Part shown: positions 1 through 11,000 of the stretch, in pieces
Layout of the letters: each line of letters opens with the position of its first letter
How positions within the stretch are numbered: the first letter of the stretch is position 1
Origin: Globisporangium splendens
Taxonomy: Eukaryota > Oomycota > Peronosporomycetes > Pythiales > Pythiaceae
Length of the DNA stretch: 64,000 nucleotides
Assembly (NCBI GenBank): GCA_006386115.1
Contig: VFIW01000009.1
Coordinates: 744,001-808,000 of the forward strand
Direction of reading: 5' to 3'
Notes under the pieces: model-generated
The model's input: the letters and a program-made list of their open reading frames with translations, nothing else
Databases searched by the model: none
What the model was told of the DNA's origin: nothing
Made by a program: the position numbers and the translations under genes

Positions 1-923
1 GCGTTCCCGATCGCGAGCTTGATGTACGCGTCGTTGGCCATCACGAACTCGCCCTGTTTGCAGAACTTGACGATCTCCACCAGGTTCGGCAGGATGTCCG
101 GCGGCACCTGGCGCTGCTTGCAGAGCTTGAAGAGCGGACGAATGTAGTCCTTGCACTGCTTCATGGTCTTCATCGCGATCTTGCCCTGCGCTGTGCGCTT
201 AACGTGGTCCGGACGGTTCGCGAGATCGCGCTCCCAGGACTGCAGCATCGTCTTGAAGAAGCGGTACACGAGCTTGTCCTCATCGCTTTCCTCGTCTCCG
301 TCTGTTGTGTTGCTTTTCGCCGCCGTCTGCGCGGAAGATGCATCCTTCGCGCTGTCATCGTCAAAGTCCTCGGCGTCTTCGGCCGCATCGTCGGCATGCT
401 CGGCGTCCTCCTGTTCCTTCTCGCCCACGAACCGATTGCGCGTGCGGTGGCCCTCTCCCAACTCATCTTCCTGTCGGAACGCGACGTCGTGCTCTGCACG
501 TCGCAGGCGATCCATGCGCTCGCGGTCGGATTCCCCAAAGAGCGTGATCGGCTGCCCGAGATCGCGCAGCCGCTTCCTCATTTCCGGCCACGACAGCGAA
601 AACACCGGATCGCTTGTGGTATCATCGTTCTTACCACTTTCCACAGTGTTACCACTGCTGCTGTTATCGCGCTTGCTGTGCTCCTTCTCGTCGCTTGAGC
701 GTTCGAGCTTCCGCTTCTTGGCGGTCTGCTGTGACTCTCCATCCACGTCGTCGCGCGCGGACTCCGTACTGTCTGTCATCTTGTGCTTGCTCTGCTCCGC
801 TTCGTACAGGATCGTCTCCACCTCTGCACGGCGCAGGTACTTCTCCTGCTTGCTCTTCTTCTCAGCCTGCAGCACCGACGCCTCGCGCTTCTTGGCGGCC
901 ATCACCCGCAGCAACGCGTCCAT
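1..923 (-). CDS. PRPF18: Pre-mRNA splicing factor 18 (Prp18), 3' end cut by window edge
   Basis: Second-step pre-mRNA splicing factor of the U5 snRNP/spliceosome, acting in the nucleus. The frame is open from the ATG at 923-921 to the left edge (307 codons, no intron), so the C-terminus is missing. Near residue 130 there is an SFM/PRP4-like motif (ITLFGESDRERMDRL). The start of the Prp18 domain follows, with a VKRTAQGK segment and, at the edge, the characteristic ANDAYIKLAIGN. The N-terminus is lysine-rich and a long acidic linker precedes the Prp18 domain, as in human PRPF18 (342 residues). It is divergently oriented to eIF2B beta across about 200 bp, which must hold both promoters. The identification is firm; the exact protein length is not visible. 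Confidence 0.93.
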   Translation of the reverse strand, partial: MDALLRVMAAKKREASVLQAEKKSKQEKYLRRAEVETILYEAEQSKHKMTDSTESARDDVDGESQQTAKKRKLERSSDEKEHSKRDNSSSGNTVESGKNDDTTSDPVFSLSWPEMRKRLRDLGQPITLFGESDRERMDRLRRAEHDVAFRQEDELGEGHRTRNRFVGEKEQEDAEHADDAAEDAEDFDDDSAKDASSAQTAAKSNTTDGDEESDEDKLVYRFFKTMLQSWERDLANRPDHVKRTAQGKIAMKTMKQCKDYIRPLFKLCKQRQVPPDILPNLVEIVKFCKQGEFVMANDAYIKLAIGN

Positions 924-1123
924 GCTTCTTGCTTGCTTTTTGATCCAGTCCCCAATACTGACTGCGTCTTTCCCTTACAAAATGCATCTGCAGGTCTACC
1001 GTTCTCGATCTTAATAGAAGGTCTAAATCAATTACAAGATCGATCGTCTATTCAAGTGTGAAACGGTAGCTGCATCCAGTCGCGCTGATCCAGCGGCTAC
1101 ATGACAAAACAGAACGCAAGAAG

Positions 1124-2778
1124 ATGGCGACGACGGAACTGAAGGAATGGCTCGCCGAGTGGCCGAGCGTGCGCGAGAGCGTCGAGGCGCTCGTGCTCAG
1201 CCTCAAGCGCAGGTACGTGCGTCGTACAGTGTTGTTGTTGCTGCTGTTGCCCAATCTGCGCACGCGTGTGCTTATGGATGAGTGTGGTGATTCCCGCCTG
1301 TAGACAAGTCACGGGCTCGTACGACACGGCGAAGAAGACGACGATGCTCTTGAATAAAGTGGTGTGTTGTCATGCTGCTTAGCATATAGCTTGTTGTTGT
1401 TGTTGTTGTTGTGTGTGTGTGTGTGCCTCGTAATGCGGATTGGACGTGACGCAACGAAGCATTGATGGGTGAATTACAATTGCCAAATCATTAGATCGAG
1501 ACGGTGGAGTGGTCGACGGCTGGCGAGATCATGGAAAAAGTGCGCCAGCTCGGACACATGCTCACGAAGGCCCACTCCCACGGTGCGTTCTCATAAGCGA
1601 ACCCATCTCGTGAAGGTCTCAGTGGTGATGATGTTGCTGATCATTGAATATGTAGAACTTGCGATCGGGAATGTCGTGCGCCGCGTGCTCTACATCATCC
1701 GAGAGGAGTACGTGAATGCGCTCAAGGCTGGGCCAGTGGACGCTGCCCCGAAGAGCACCGCCAGCTCGGCGCCATCCAGCAACCGCAGCAACTACCAGTC
1801 GCGCTCGCTCGGCACGATCCTGACCCCTGGCACAGACACCGATCTCTCGACCCCCATCACGGACCTCAAGCTGGTGCGTCTATCATTATGGGGTGGTGTT
1901 CTTAGTCATTTCGTTGTCTTTACGTGCGTTCTACTTGCTCTTTTCCTAGTCGGTGAATGAAGGTATTGCCGAACTGATTGAAGAGATTCAGAGTCTCCAC
2001 GTGAACATTGCCGACCAAGCCATGGAGTACATCCACGCCGAGTGCGTTTGCATATATGCTTTGTCATTGTTGGTTTGGCATTGGCGAGTCCACTGACAGC
2101 TTGTACTTTACTTGGGAACCATAGCGAAGTGATCTTGACGTTTGGTCAATCGACGTCGGTCGAAGAGTTTTTGAAGACCGCGGCCAAGAAGCGGCAGTTC
2201 AAGGTGATTGTCGTCGAGTCGGCGCCGACGCTGAACGGCCAGCACATGGCGCACTCGCTCGCGGAGAACGGCATCGACGTGACGGTGATCCCGGACAGCG
2301 CCGTGTTCGCGATGATGGCGCGTGTGAACAAGGTGGTGATCCCCGCGGCGGCTGTGGTCGCGAACGGCGGTCTCATCGCGCAGTCCGGACTGCAAAACAT
2401 CGCGCTCTCGGCGAAAAAGTACTCGGTGCCCGTGGTCTGCGTCGCTGGTCTGATCAAGTTGTGCCCGCTGTACGCGCATGACGTGGACGTGGTGAACGAA
2501 CTCATGGCGCCATCGAATATCTACAACTACGAAGACACGGTCGAGAATGTACGTTGCATGTATCTGCCTTCAAATGACTTCGACAATTGAGGGCTCATAT
2601 GTGCGTTTGTGTGTGTGTTCTGATTGGCCGCTAGTTGGAAGTACTGAACCCGGCGTACGACTACGTGCCACCCGAGTTTGTGAGTCTCTATATCACCAAC
2701 ACGGGAGCGCACCAGCCGTCGTACATCTACCGCTTGCTCGCCGAGTACTACTCGCCGCAAGACTACCAACTAGCATAG
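1124..2778 (+). CDS. EIF2B2: Translation initiation factor eIF2B subunit beta
   Basis: Regulatory subunit of the cytoplasmic eIF2B guanine-nucleotide exchange factor that recycles eIF2-GDP. Seven exons can be joined in frame: 1124-1212, 1304-1361, 1495-1582, 1656-1873, 1950-2041, 2125-2548 and 2635-2778, each intron with GT-AG ends. Diagnostic stretches are NVVRRVLYIIREEY, LTFGQSTSVEEFL, VVESAPTLNGQHMA, VIPDSAVFAMMARVNKV, VPVVCVAGLIKLCPLYAHD and the C-terminal VPPEFVSLYITNTGAH followed by PSYIYRLLAEYY. This is the eIF2B alpha/beta/delta Rossmann-like fold at full length. The sixth intron could shift by a few bases, as could the donor after exon 2 (AAAGTG repeated). It ends 57 bp from the convergent NCA2-like gene. 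Confidence 0.95.
1391..1425. repeat. (TTG)n then (TG)n microsatellite in eIF2B beta intron 2
   Basis: A run of about seven TTG triplets passes directly into about eight TG dinucleotides. It lies wholly inside an intron, so length changes would not alter the protein. Confidence 0.85.
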
Positions 2779-2835
2779 ACCTTCTTCGTTGTTTTCTTTT
2801 ATCTCTGCAGGTATTCCAGTCGTAAGTAGCCTAGC

Positions 2836-5018
2836 TTAGCTTAGGAGCGAGCGCGCCGTGGCCTTCGTGTTGGTGTACAGGAACGGATGGGAATGATACA
2901 TGCGTTGAATCACCGCGAGTTGTTGCGACACGAGGAGCCCTTCTTCAATCAAATCGTTGAGATCTTCTTCGAAACGCTCCTGCTCTTCCTCCTGGAAAAA
3001 TGACTTGTAGCTCTCAAAGATGTCGCGCAGTTGGTGCAGCAGCAGGATCAAGAACCCGAGGTCTCGCACGCCGAGCACCTCATCCTGCTGTCCATTTGAC
3101 GACCGGTTTTGTTTGTTCAGCAGCCGCTCAATGTCGCGCAGGTTGTTGCGCAGAAAGCCTGCGATCTCGCTCGGATCGTAGAACAAACGCTCGCTCGTGC
3201 GCTTGTAGATGTACGCAAACACGTTCTTCGCGAGCGTGTACACCCCACCAAACACGATGAACGTCGGCACGGTCGCCATGATCTGCAGGTTGAGCTGGTT
3301 CGCGTGCATCAACTCGTCGATGGCACCCATCGCGACCATGAGCTCCTTCTTGATGAACTGCACCTGGATGAGCAGCATGCGCACGATGTCACCCGACATG
3401 AGGTTGCGCACGGCGCTCGCGAGCTGCTTCTCGTACTGCAGCGACACGACCGACATGTCCATTTCGTCCATCACGCGCTGGAGCTCCTCTTTCGACACGC
3501 TCGGATTCGTGTCCTTGACGAAGTCCGAAAGCATGCGCTGGAGACTCAACTTGGTGTCAAGCAGTGCACCGGGGTCCTGAATCTCGGGTTTCTGGTTCAG
3601 AATCACTTCGCCTACGATTGCTCTATACATCCACACAAAGCCACTATAAGTACCACAATGGTGGCAAGCAGATTGACAATGCGGCACCTACTGGATGGGC
3701 TCGATCATGTGCTCGTTCAAAAACTCCTGGAGCGCTGTGCGAAAGGTTGTGGCAGCTGCTTGGAACTCTTTCTGGTTGTTGAAGACCCAGATGCCTCCCG
3801 TGGTCACGCAGAGCGCAGCGATAGTGACATGGAGCCACCGCTGTCGTAGTTTGGACGGCGGGAGGCACGGCGTCATGGCGAATGTTAAGCAGGACACAAA
3901 CTGCTCTTGCGCGCGCTTGAACCGGTTCAGATTCTCCTCCAGGCGCTGGAATGATCCGAGCACGTCTTCAGCGAGCACGATGCCATCGTGGTCTTCAGGG
4001 AAAATGGAATCAGCTACATATCAACCAAATGCGAGTCATCAGCATATGAAGCATGAACCATCACAAAGCACCACGCATCGACGATCGTAATGGCAAACGT
4101 ACCAAACTCGATCGCGACGAACGGCAAAGGGTCCATTTTCATGAAGGTACCCTCTCCTTTCCGTGGCGGGATGATACCCGACGTGCTGTACACGAGTTCC
4201 AGCAGCCGCAAGCCTTCCTGCATATCCTGTGTGACCTGCACAATGTCCGTGGATTCATTCATCGACTTTGACGTCAATTCCTTCAACATCCCCACTTTTT
4301 TCTGCATTCGCAACAAGCACACACATGCGGCAAAGAAGCACGTTATGAGAATGCGTCAGATCCATGTGCATTTATACATTTTAGGATGCGTGGTACCAAA
4401 TGCTCTTCCAGCGTTGCTTCCAGGCTTCGGATCTTCTCGTCGATCGTAATGCGCTCCGAGCTACCAGAACGAAATCATACACTCAACACAAGCGCAACGA
4501 CTCACAACGCGTAATGCGGGCATTCTGTATACATACCTGGGAAGAAACCACTCCATGGGTCCGTCTTGGAGCGTCGCGCGCACGTGGCGCTTGCGCAGCT
4601 TTTTCCAGTACATGATGGCGCGCGGGAGCGGGTCGATCGTGCGCACGGTGTCGATGAGCGCATTGTGGAGCTGGTACGTCGTGACATGAGCCCAGAGCGT
4701 CCGGAGTCCGACCTCAATCGTCGCCCTCTGCATGGCCGTGTACTCGTACTTGGGGTCGATCTCGGCGAACAGGCGGTGCTGCTGCATCATGTGGCGCACT
4801 TGGCGGAGCGCGTCGGCGATGGCACCGGCCGAGTGACTCGGCACGGGCACCGAGTAGCAGCGTGACACGACCGCGAGCGCCGAGAAGAGCACGTCGGAGT
4901 TCGGGATCGGCTCCGAGCCGCGGTGGCTGAGCTCTACGAGGTGCTTCACCACTTCTTCGGGCGTCGCGGCGGCAGCAGCGGAGTCGGCGGCGGGGGGCTC
5001 CATTTCGGCAGGCGGCAT
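2836..5018 (-). CDS. NCA2-like mitochondrial protein (nuclear control of ATP synthase)
   Basis: Resembles the NCA2 family, mitochondrial membrane proteins that in yeast influence expression of ATP synthase subunits 6 and 8. Five exons join in frame: 5018-4537, 4460-4397, 4301-4103, 4013-3692 and 3622-2836, giving 617 residues. Family-like segments are VYSTSGIIPP, the core SGDIVRMLLIQVQFIKKELM with DELMHANQLNLQ, a hydrophobic stretch ATVPTFIVFGGVYTLA and the tail LLHQLRDIFESY. A second hydrophobic segment lies near WLHVTIAALCVTTGGIWVF. The frame stays open upstream of the chosen ATG for about 90 bases, with a plausible peptide (HVTRIYESWHSAF) behind a possible acceptor at about 5109. A short extra 5' exon may therefore exist. 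The family call is good; the N-terminus is uncertain. Confidence 0.8.
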
Positions 5019-5243
5019 TCGGAGCTTGTCAACGAATGCGGAATGCCAGCTCTCGTAGATGCGAGTGACATGAGTTGGTGGGACATGCGCACTTAGTGAA
5101 GTTTGCGGTGCGTATCAGCAACATAAGAGAAGAGTCTAGAGCAATCATTCCGAGCAACGGCAACTTTGGAATGAATGCGGTGAGCAACAAACGAACATGT
5201 GCTGGGAGAATGGATGCCTTGAAAGCTTGCTGTGCACTGCCTG

Positions 5244-6053
5244 TTAGCTGGGACTCGAACACCGCAGCGCGTCGAACTTTGGCCAAGTTCTGCAGCGCTT
5301 GACAAACTCGATGGGTGCACCTTACGGTGAGCGCCGTTGCTCTTGGAGTGGGTGTAGCAGCCAGTTACGATCTACCATGGAATCGTGCTCGGAAGCTCGA
5401 CTCCTGTGCATTTGAGGACAGCTGCACGCTTAATTGACACATGGAAAGAGCACCTACCCCACGTGACGGACAACAACGTCGAGCAAAAAGACAGGACAAG
5501 AATCGCGTATTGCTGGAGGAATTGCAGTGTACGGCGCACAGCCGTGATGCTCATGACACAGCACGCTTTGCTTACACGACAATTGCAGTTGTGTCTTCTG
5601 CGTCTGATAATCTGGCAACGGCGGTACGGTGTCATCACCACCTCATCATCGTCCAGCACGCCACCTTCTATTTGCTCTTTGGTGCGACGTAGTGCCGCCT
5701 TTCACGGTTCGGTACGTATCGGCAGCCGAGTCGCTAAAAGAGTCGACTCACCGACCGCTGGGCAATGCGAACTGACGTGACGCGCGCCACCTCGTCGCAG
5801 ATCGCCTCCACGCATAGCGGGCGTTGGTTTTCGTTGCACACGGTCACAAAGTCAAGGCAGCCGCGTCGTAGGTTGGCGGTCGGCCAGTTCTGCGGCGTTC
5901 CACCTGCAGCAGCAAGTTTCGACTTACTAGAGGTCCGGAGCCATACAGAGCGTCACACAGAGCGCAATGTTCTCTTACCAGGTTGGGCTCGATGCCGTTC
6001 TCTTTGCGCTCGTGAGCCGCCTCGCACCATTTTGCACAGTGCGAATGTGGCAT
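5244..6053 (-). CDS. Unrecognised cysteine-rich multi-exon gene
   Basis: I do not recognise this gene. A chain of short open exons can be read on the minus strand: 6053-5979 (starting MPHSHCAKWCEAAHERK), 5889-5752 (GCLDFVTVCNENQRPLC), 5698 to about 5458 in two frames, 5403-5326 and 5289-5244. The donors GTAAGA, GTGAGT, GTAGGT and GTAAGG are good matches. The weak point is near 5640-5600, where joining LDDDE to TQKTQLQLSCKQ needs a 38-base intron or a frameshift. Cysteine and histidine spacing (FVTVCNENQRPLC, later LCHEHHGC) faintly recalls B-box zinc fingers. About 200 residues if intact. It could instead be a decaying gene or part of the NCA2 transcript's 5' region. Confidence 0.4.
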
Positions 6054-6462
6054 CGGGTCTTGAGAAAGTTGGGTCTGCCACATTGACCAACCTCGAGTGA
6101 ACCGGTCAATGTTGCTATCGAACCGAGCTGAACCGCCGAGAGTGATTGCGATCACACAAAGATTGTTGTTTCCAACAGCAATCAGCGCTTTTGCTCAGTG
6201 ATTTCTATCTACTGACTTTAGTGAGATAGAGTACTTGTTGATGCAGTTTACTGTACTGCTCGTACTTAGTGCCTCATCTCTGTTACTTTTGTTGTGAAAA
6301 GTAACAAAGTGAGGGTTCAAAGTGCTGACAACAACATTCCATCCTCCGAGTGCGAAAGGCACACGCGAAAAGCTCCATAGGCACTGCTTCCCACGTCTCC
6401 TCTTCCTGCTGCTTGCAAGCCCCATACACACACCGCTACCTATTGAGTCTCAACAGATCTCC
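6054..6462. other. Intergenic, likely bidirectional 5' region
   Basis: No gene seen. It separates the divergent cysteine-rich gene and the following coiled-coil gene. It holds a GAACCGG/GAACCGA-type repeated motif at about 6100-6140 and a palindromic TTACTTTTGTTGTGAAAAGTAA near 6285-6310. Confidence 0.5.
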
Positions 6463-7895
6463 ATGAATGCGCCTCCTCCAGTGAACGGCAACGCCGCCGC
6501 GATCGCGGCTTCTCTGGGCACCAACGGCAATGGCAAGCGCCGCATCGCCGACCCCGAGTACATCGCGATCTCCGAGTTCCTGAGCAGCGTCGGCGAAGTG
6601 GACGACCACGATACGAATAACAACAATAACAACGGCGGACAGTCCTCTACAGACTCGTATACTGGTGGCGCGACGAACCAGCAGAAGCGGCTGCGACTGA
6701 ACACAGCGCCGACGAAGAATGGCGGCGCTCCGCGACGACCTCCAGCGCCCGCAGCAACCACGCCCCGCGATGGTGCAATGGTTCCTCGTCCTCGAGGTGC
6801 GTTCACACTGATGGTTGACTGTAGCCTACACAAGTGCTAACGTCATGGTGTGCTTGCTTAGGACCAACGATCAATGGTGGGCATGCTGAGAGGGATTTTT
6901 CGACTGACCTCGCTCTTCATCGTTTGAAGCCGAATGCTGGTAGTCGTGAACGCTACTCGACTGACTTTGACGGCTTCGATGCGGATCTCGAGCCGAACGG
7001 CTTGCATGGGTACGTTTGACATGTACACTTTGAGCTGCGGTCACAATCATCATTCGCTTACAATTTCGATACTTTGGTGCTGAATAGGGATGACGACTTC
7101 GACGACAACCACAGTGATAAGAGCGACAAGAGCAATGGTCGGCTCTCGGCATCTCGCCACACGAAGCTCACGGACCTCGAGGCGCGCGTGCGCACCTTGG
7201 AGCGCGACAATCTCCACTTAAAACAGACGCTGCTGCTGGGCAAGAACGGCTCTGTGATGATCGCGGGTCGTGGAAGTCGCGAGAGCATCCAGCGAATGCT
7301 CTCAGAGCGTACCAAGGTCGTGACCGAGATGGTGGAGCAGCTCAACGCGTCCTTCTTGACGATTGGAGACGCCTCGCGAGTGTGGCACCAGGACTGCCGC
7401 GTAGGCGTTGGCGTGCGCGAATGGGACGCGTTTGGTCGTCTCCAGACCATCAGTCTGTGGAACATGATCCGCTCTGTGTTTGCGACGATCGCTGTTGACA
7501 TTGTGGAGCTGCGACCGCACCTCCCAGATGGCGAAATGGTGAGGAAGTCTAGTGGATCGCGTCGCAAGTCACAATCACGGGTGTTTGACTGACTAATCTG
7601 CTTTTCTACTGTGTTTGACGAATAGATTTTGACAAAGTGGCGCATTCAAGGCGAGATCGCGTCGCAGTCCCAGCTCGAGATGGTGTGCTCATCGGAGGAT
7701 TGTCCGCCCACCATGAAAGTCGCGCTCATGGCGATCAAGTCGAGCGATCTCACGTTCACGGTCACGACGTACGTGATCTTCCAGGAATCGCGCATCGCCG
7801 AGCAGCACCACTGCTGGGACCAGGTCGGCGTGTTCAAGCGATTATTCGGCGGCGAGATCCCGCCGGCAGTTCAAGCCATTTTGACAATCAAGTAA
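6463..7895 (+). CDS. Conserved hypothetical protein with leucine-zipper-like coiled coil
   Basis: Four exons join cleanly: 6463-6796, 6862-7009, 7088-7538 and 7626-7895, about 400 residues. The N-terminal third is low-complexity (Asn run, Pro/Ala stretches). A short acidic segment (GDDDFDDNHSDKSDKS) precedes a heptad stretch LTDLEARVRTLERDNLHLKQ. The C-terminal half, from about residue 210, is a globular domain with WRIQGEIASQSQLEMV and LTFTVTTYVIFQESRIAE, which reads like alternating beta strands. I could not assign it to a family. The zipper has no obvious adjacent basic DNA-contact region, so I do not call it a bZIP factor. An in-frame ATG at 6322 would add 47 residues. I prefer 6463 because the added part is unlike the rest. 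Confidence 0.75.
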
Positions 7896-8051
7896 AGGGG
7901 GAACCAGTAATGAGGCGTGAACAGTTTTCCCCGGTGTGAATGGCGCAGCTGCTTGTACGTCCATCTCTATGTGTATATTTAAAACGAGCTCACACACCAA
8001 ACACTTTACCCTGCTACTCTACGAAGAGTGCCACTCTTCACTTGCCTGAAC

Positions 8052-11000
8052 TCATGCCGTGGATTTTTGTTGATCTTGGACGGAGAGAAGCTGCTGCTCT
8101 AGTCTCTGGATTTGTTCCTCCAGTTCCTGCGCAAGGAGCTCCAATTGACTCGTTTCCGCCAAGCGAATCGTGGTCTCGGCATCTTCCTGCTCAGCGATCG
8201 CGCCGTCCCATGCCTTCTCAAGCGCCTTTGCATCTTCCTCAATCTCGTCTTGCTCGGTAAACATCTCGCCCAGCGCGTTCTTCAACACCTCCATTTTAGC
8301 CTGGAGATCCGACTTCTGATTCGCGATGTCGTCTTTGCGAGCTAGGAATTGCTGCAGGTAGGTCTCTTTTTCCTGCTCCGACTGGCGCAGACGCTCAGCT
8401 GCATGCTTTAATTCTGTGCGTCGCGTTGCTTCAGTCGCAAGAATCGCGATACCGTCGCGGAGTTGCTGTGAGCTGTGATGAATGGAACGCTCTTGAGCCT
8501 TCACAACTTGTTTTGCAGGAGTCAGCGGCTCCTGAACAGACACGTGGTAGTCCAACGTCTTCTCAGTCAACCACGAAAACGAGTTGTCCCACTCAAACAA
8601 CAGTGTTGTTGCGTCGGTGTCAACATTGTAGACTCCAGACAGCTCGTTCACGCGATCTGGAGCGACGACTGTTTTGTTGCCTCGCTGATCAACGAGCGCA
8701 AAGCCAACGTCTGCACTCTCTTCCTTGACAGTAAACTTCCACACCACACGCCATCCTTTCTTCTCACAGAACACAGGAAGTTTGAAGCTGGAGCCTGCTT
8801 TAATAACAACGCCGCTGTTCATCACCAGATACTCTTCGAACTCGTCCACCTTCTTCTTCTGCCGAATCGGGGTCTCAACTGGCACGGCTGATTCTGCATT
8901 TTCTCCAGCAGCTTCATTTGGATTCTGATTCTCCGTTGCTTCACGGATGACGCTTTTGTACGAGTCTCGATATTCACACGCGTCTCGGAACGCTGCCGAG
9001 TGCTCGTCTAGCCCATGTTGGAGTTCTTTGACGGCTGTCTTCAGATGCTGCTTGAAATTCATGACGAGCGCTTTGCGCTGCTTTAGCTTGATGACGTTCT
9101 CGTTTTGCTTTTTAAGCTCCAGTCGCGCCGCCTGCATTTCTTGCAGCTCTTCTTTTTCCTCCTCCAGCTCTCGAGCTGCTTGCTCCTCTTCGAAAACCTG
9201 GAGCTGCTCCTGCAAGTCGAGTACTTGATGGCGCAACTCTTTGATCAGCTCGTCCTTTGCAGAATCCAACTTCTGCACTGGAGTAGCCTGCTGACTCGTA
9301 CTACTATCCTGGTCATCACGATTCTGCAATGATTCGAGCTGAGTTTCTAGAACGTCAACCTTGAGCTCAAAGGCGGCAATTTGGCTCTGAAGTTGTGAAA
9401 TTCGTACCTGTTGCTCCTTCTGCTTTGCAACCAGAGCAGTTTTCTCTTCTTGCAGTCGCACAATTTCAGCGTCTTCCTGTAAGACAGGCTCCTTTGTACG
9501 AGGTTCAGTCTCATTCACCAAGCTTGCGTTTGGAGAAACACCCTGGCCAGCTGCTTGTTCTTCGATGGTCCGAGAAAGATGACAGATTTCTTCCTTTGAT
9601 GCTGCAAGCTCAATCTCCAGCTGATGAATCTGCGACTCCAAAATGGCTACAGTTCTCTCGCTGTCCGCTTTCTCCACTGACACGACTTCTTGCAATTTAG
9701 GTTGCTCGATTCGTAGCTTAGCATCATCTGTAGCACTGCGAGCCGAGGCAAGCTGATAGTGAGATTTGCTATTCCCAGATTCACACAGCTCCACTTTCAG
9801 CTTCTCGCATTCGCTCGCTCTTTGCTCCAGCTCAGCTAGATGCGCTTGACTCTGCTTCTGCTGTTCTTCAACCTCTTTAGTAAGCACAGCAACCTCTTCT
9901 TCTTTCTTCTGGAACTGCAAGGTAAGGCTTGCCAGCTCAGCTTCAACCGCTTCCTTTTCTTGCTCGAAAAACTGTTGTTTCGAGTCTGCGAGCTCTTGCT
10001 TTTCCTGCACCAATTTCGCCACCGCTTGCTTTGCGTCATCTAACTCACGCTGCTTCTGTTGATGCTCTTCAACAAGCTTCGGTACTTGCACTTTGTACTG
10101 CTCCAACTCGTCTGTTAGTTCTGCCATCCGTTGCTGAAACTCCTCTCGCATCATGTCTTGCGTCCTCGTTGCTTCGTGAAGGCTTTCAGTGTATCTTCGT
10201 TCACTTTCTAGGACTTCCTGATACTGTAGCACACTTTCCTCGAACTGCTTCTTCAGCTGTTCATTCTCTCTGCGCATTCCATTGAGCAGCTCGGCTCGCT
10301 TCTCAATCTTCTTCAATGCCGTATGCGATCGTGTTCGGTACCGCTCAAACTCGCCTTCCACGTCTTTGAGCCGTTGCTGCAACTCCTCAAGTTCTTTTGC
10401 CCGTTCCGTTTCTTTACCCGCGTCATCCATACTTTTAGACTTGCATTCCTGAATCTCGGACTCCAAGTCGGATTTTGCCTTCTCCAATGCTTCCACCTGT
10501 TCTTTTAATCGATGGATCGTATATGTTGATGAATCGTAGTTATGCTGTAGCTCCTTCATACCTTCCAGTTGTTGCCGAAGGTTCTGCTCTGCTTCGACTT
10601 TGTCAGCCAGCTCCTTCTGCACAGACTTGGTTTCTTCCAGTGCAGCAGCAATACTTAATTCCACGTGATTCAGCTGTTCAGTGCGATCATTACCAGGATT
10701 GTTCCCAAAGTACGAGGTGCACGCACTCAGGAATCCATCGACACTCTCACGAACCACTTGTTCCGCTAAGTGCAGTTGGTCTGCTTTGTTTTTCAGGACA
10801 CCATACTCCTTCAAGTGTACGATGAGTGCATTCCGTAGTCCTCCTGCTTCGTAGAGCAACAACTCGCCTAGCGAGTTCGCAATAGCATCTGGAACATCAT
10901 TTGCAGAGCTTTCCAGACACTTTGTGAGCTCCAATATGTCAGATCTCACAGCAGCAAGCTTCGCATCGAGCTCATGCAGGTCTCCATTGACAGCCTCCTG

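Noticed and set aside
3109..3849. A 246-codon plus-strand ORF
   Set aside because: His/Arg/Leu-rich shadow of the NCA2-like exon on the opposite strand.
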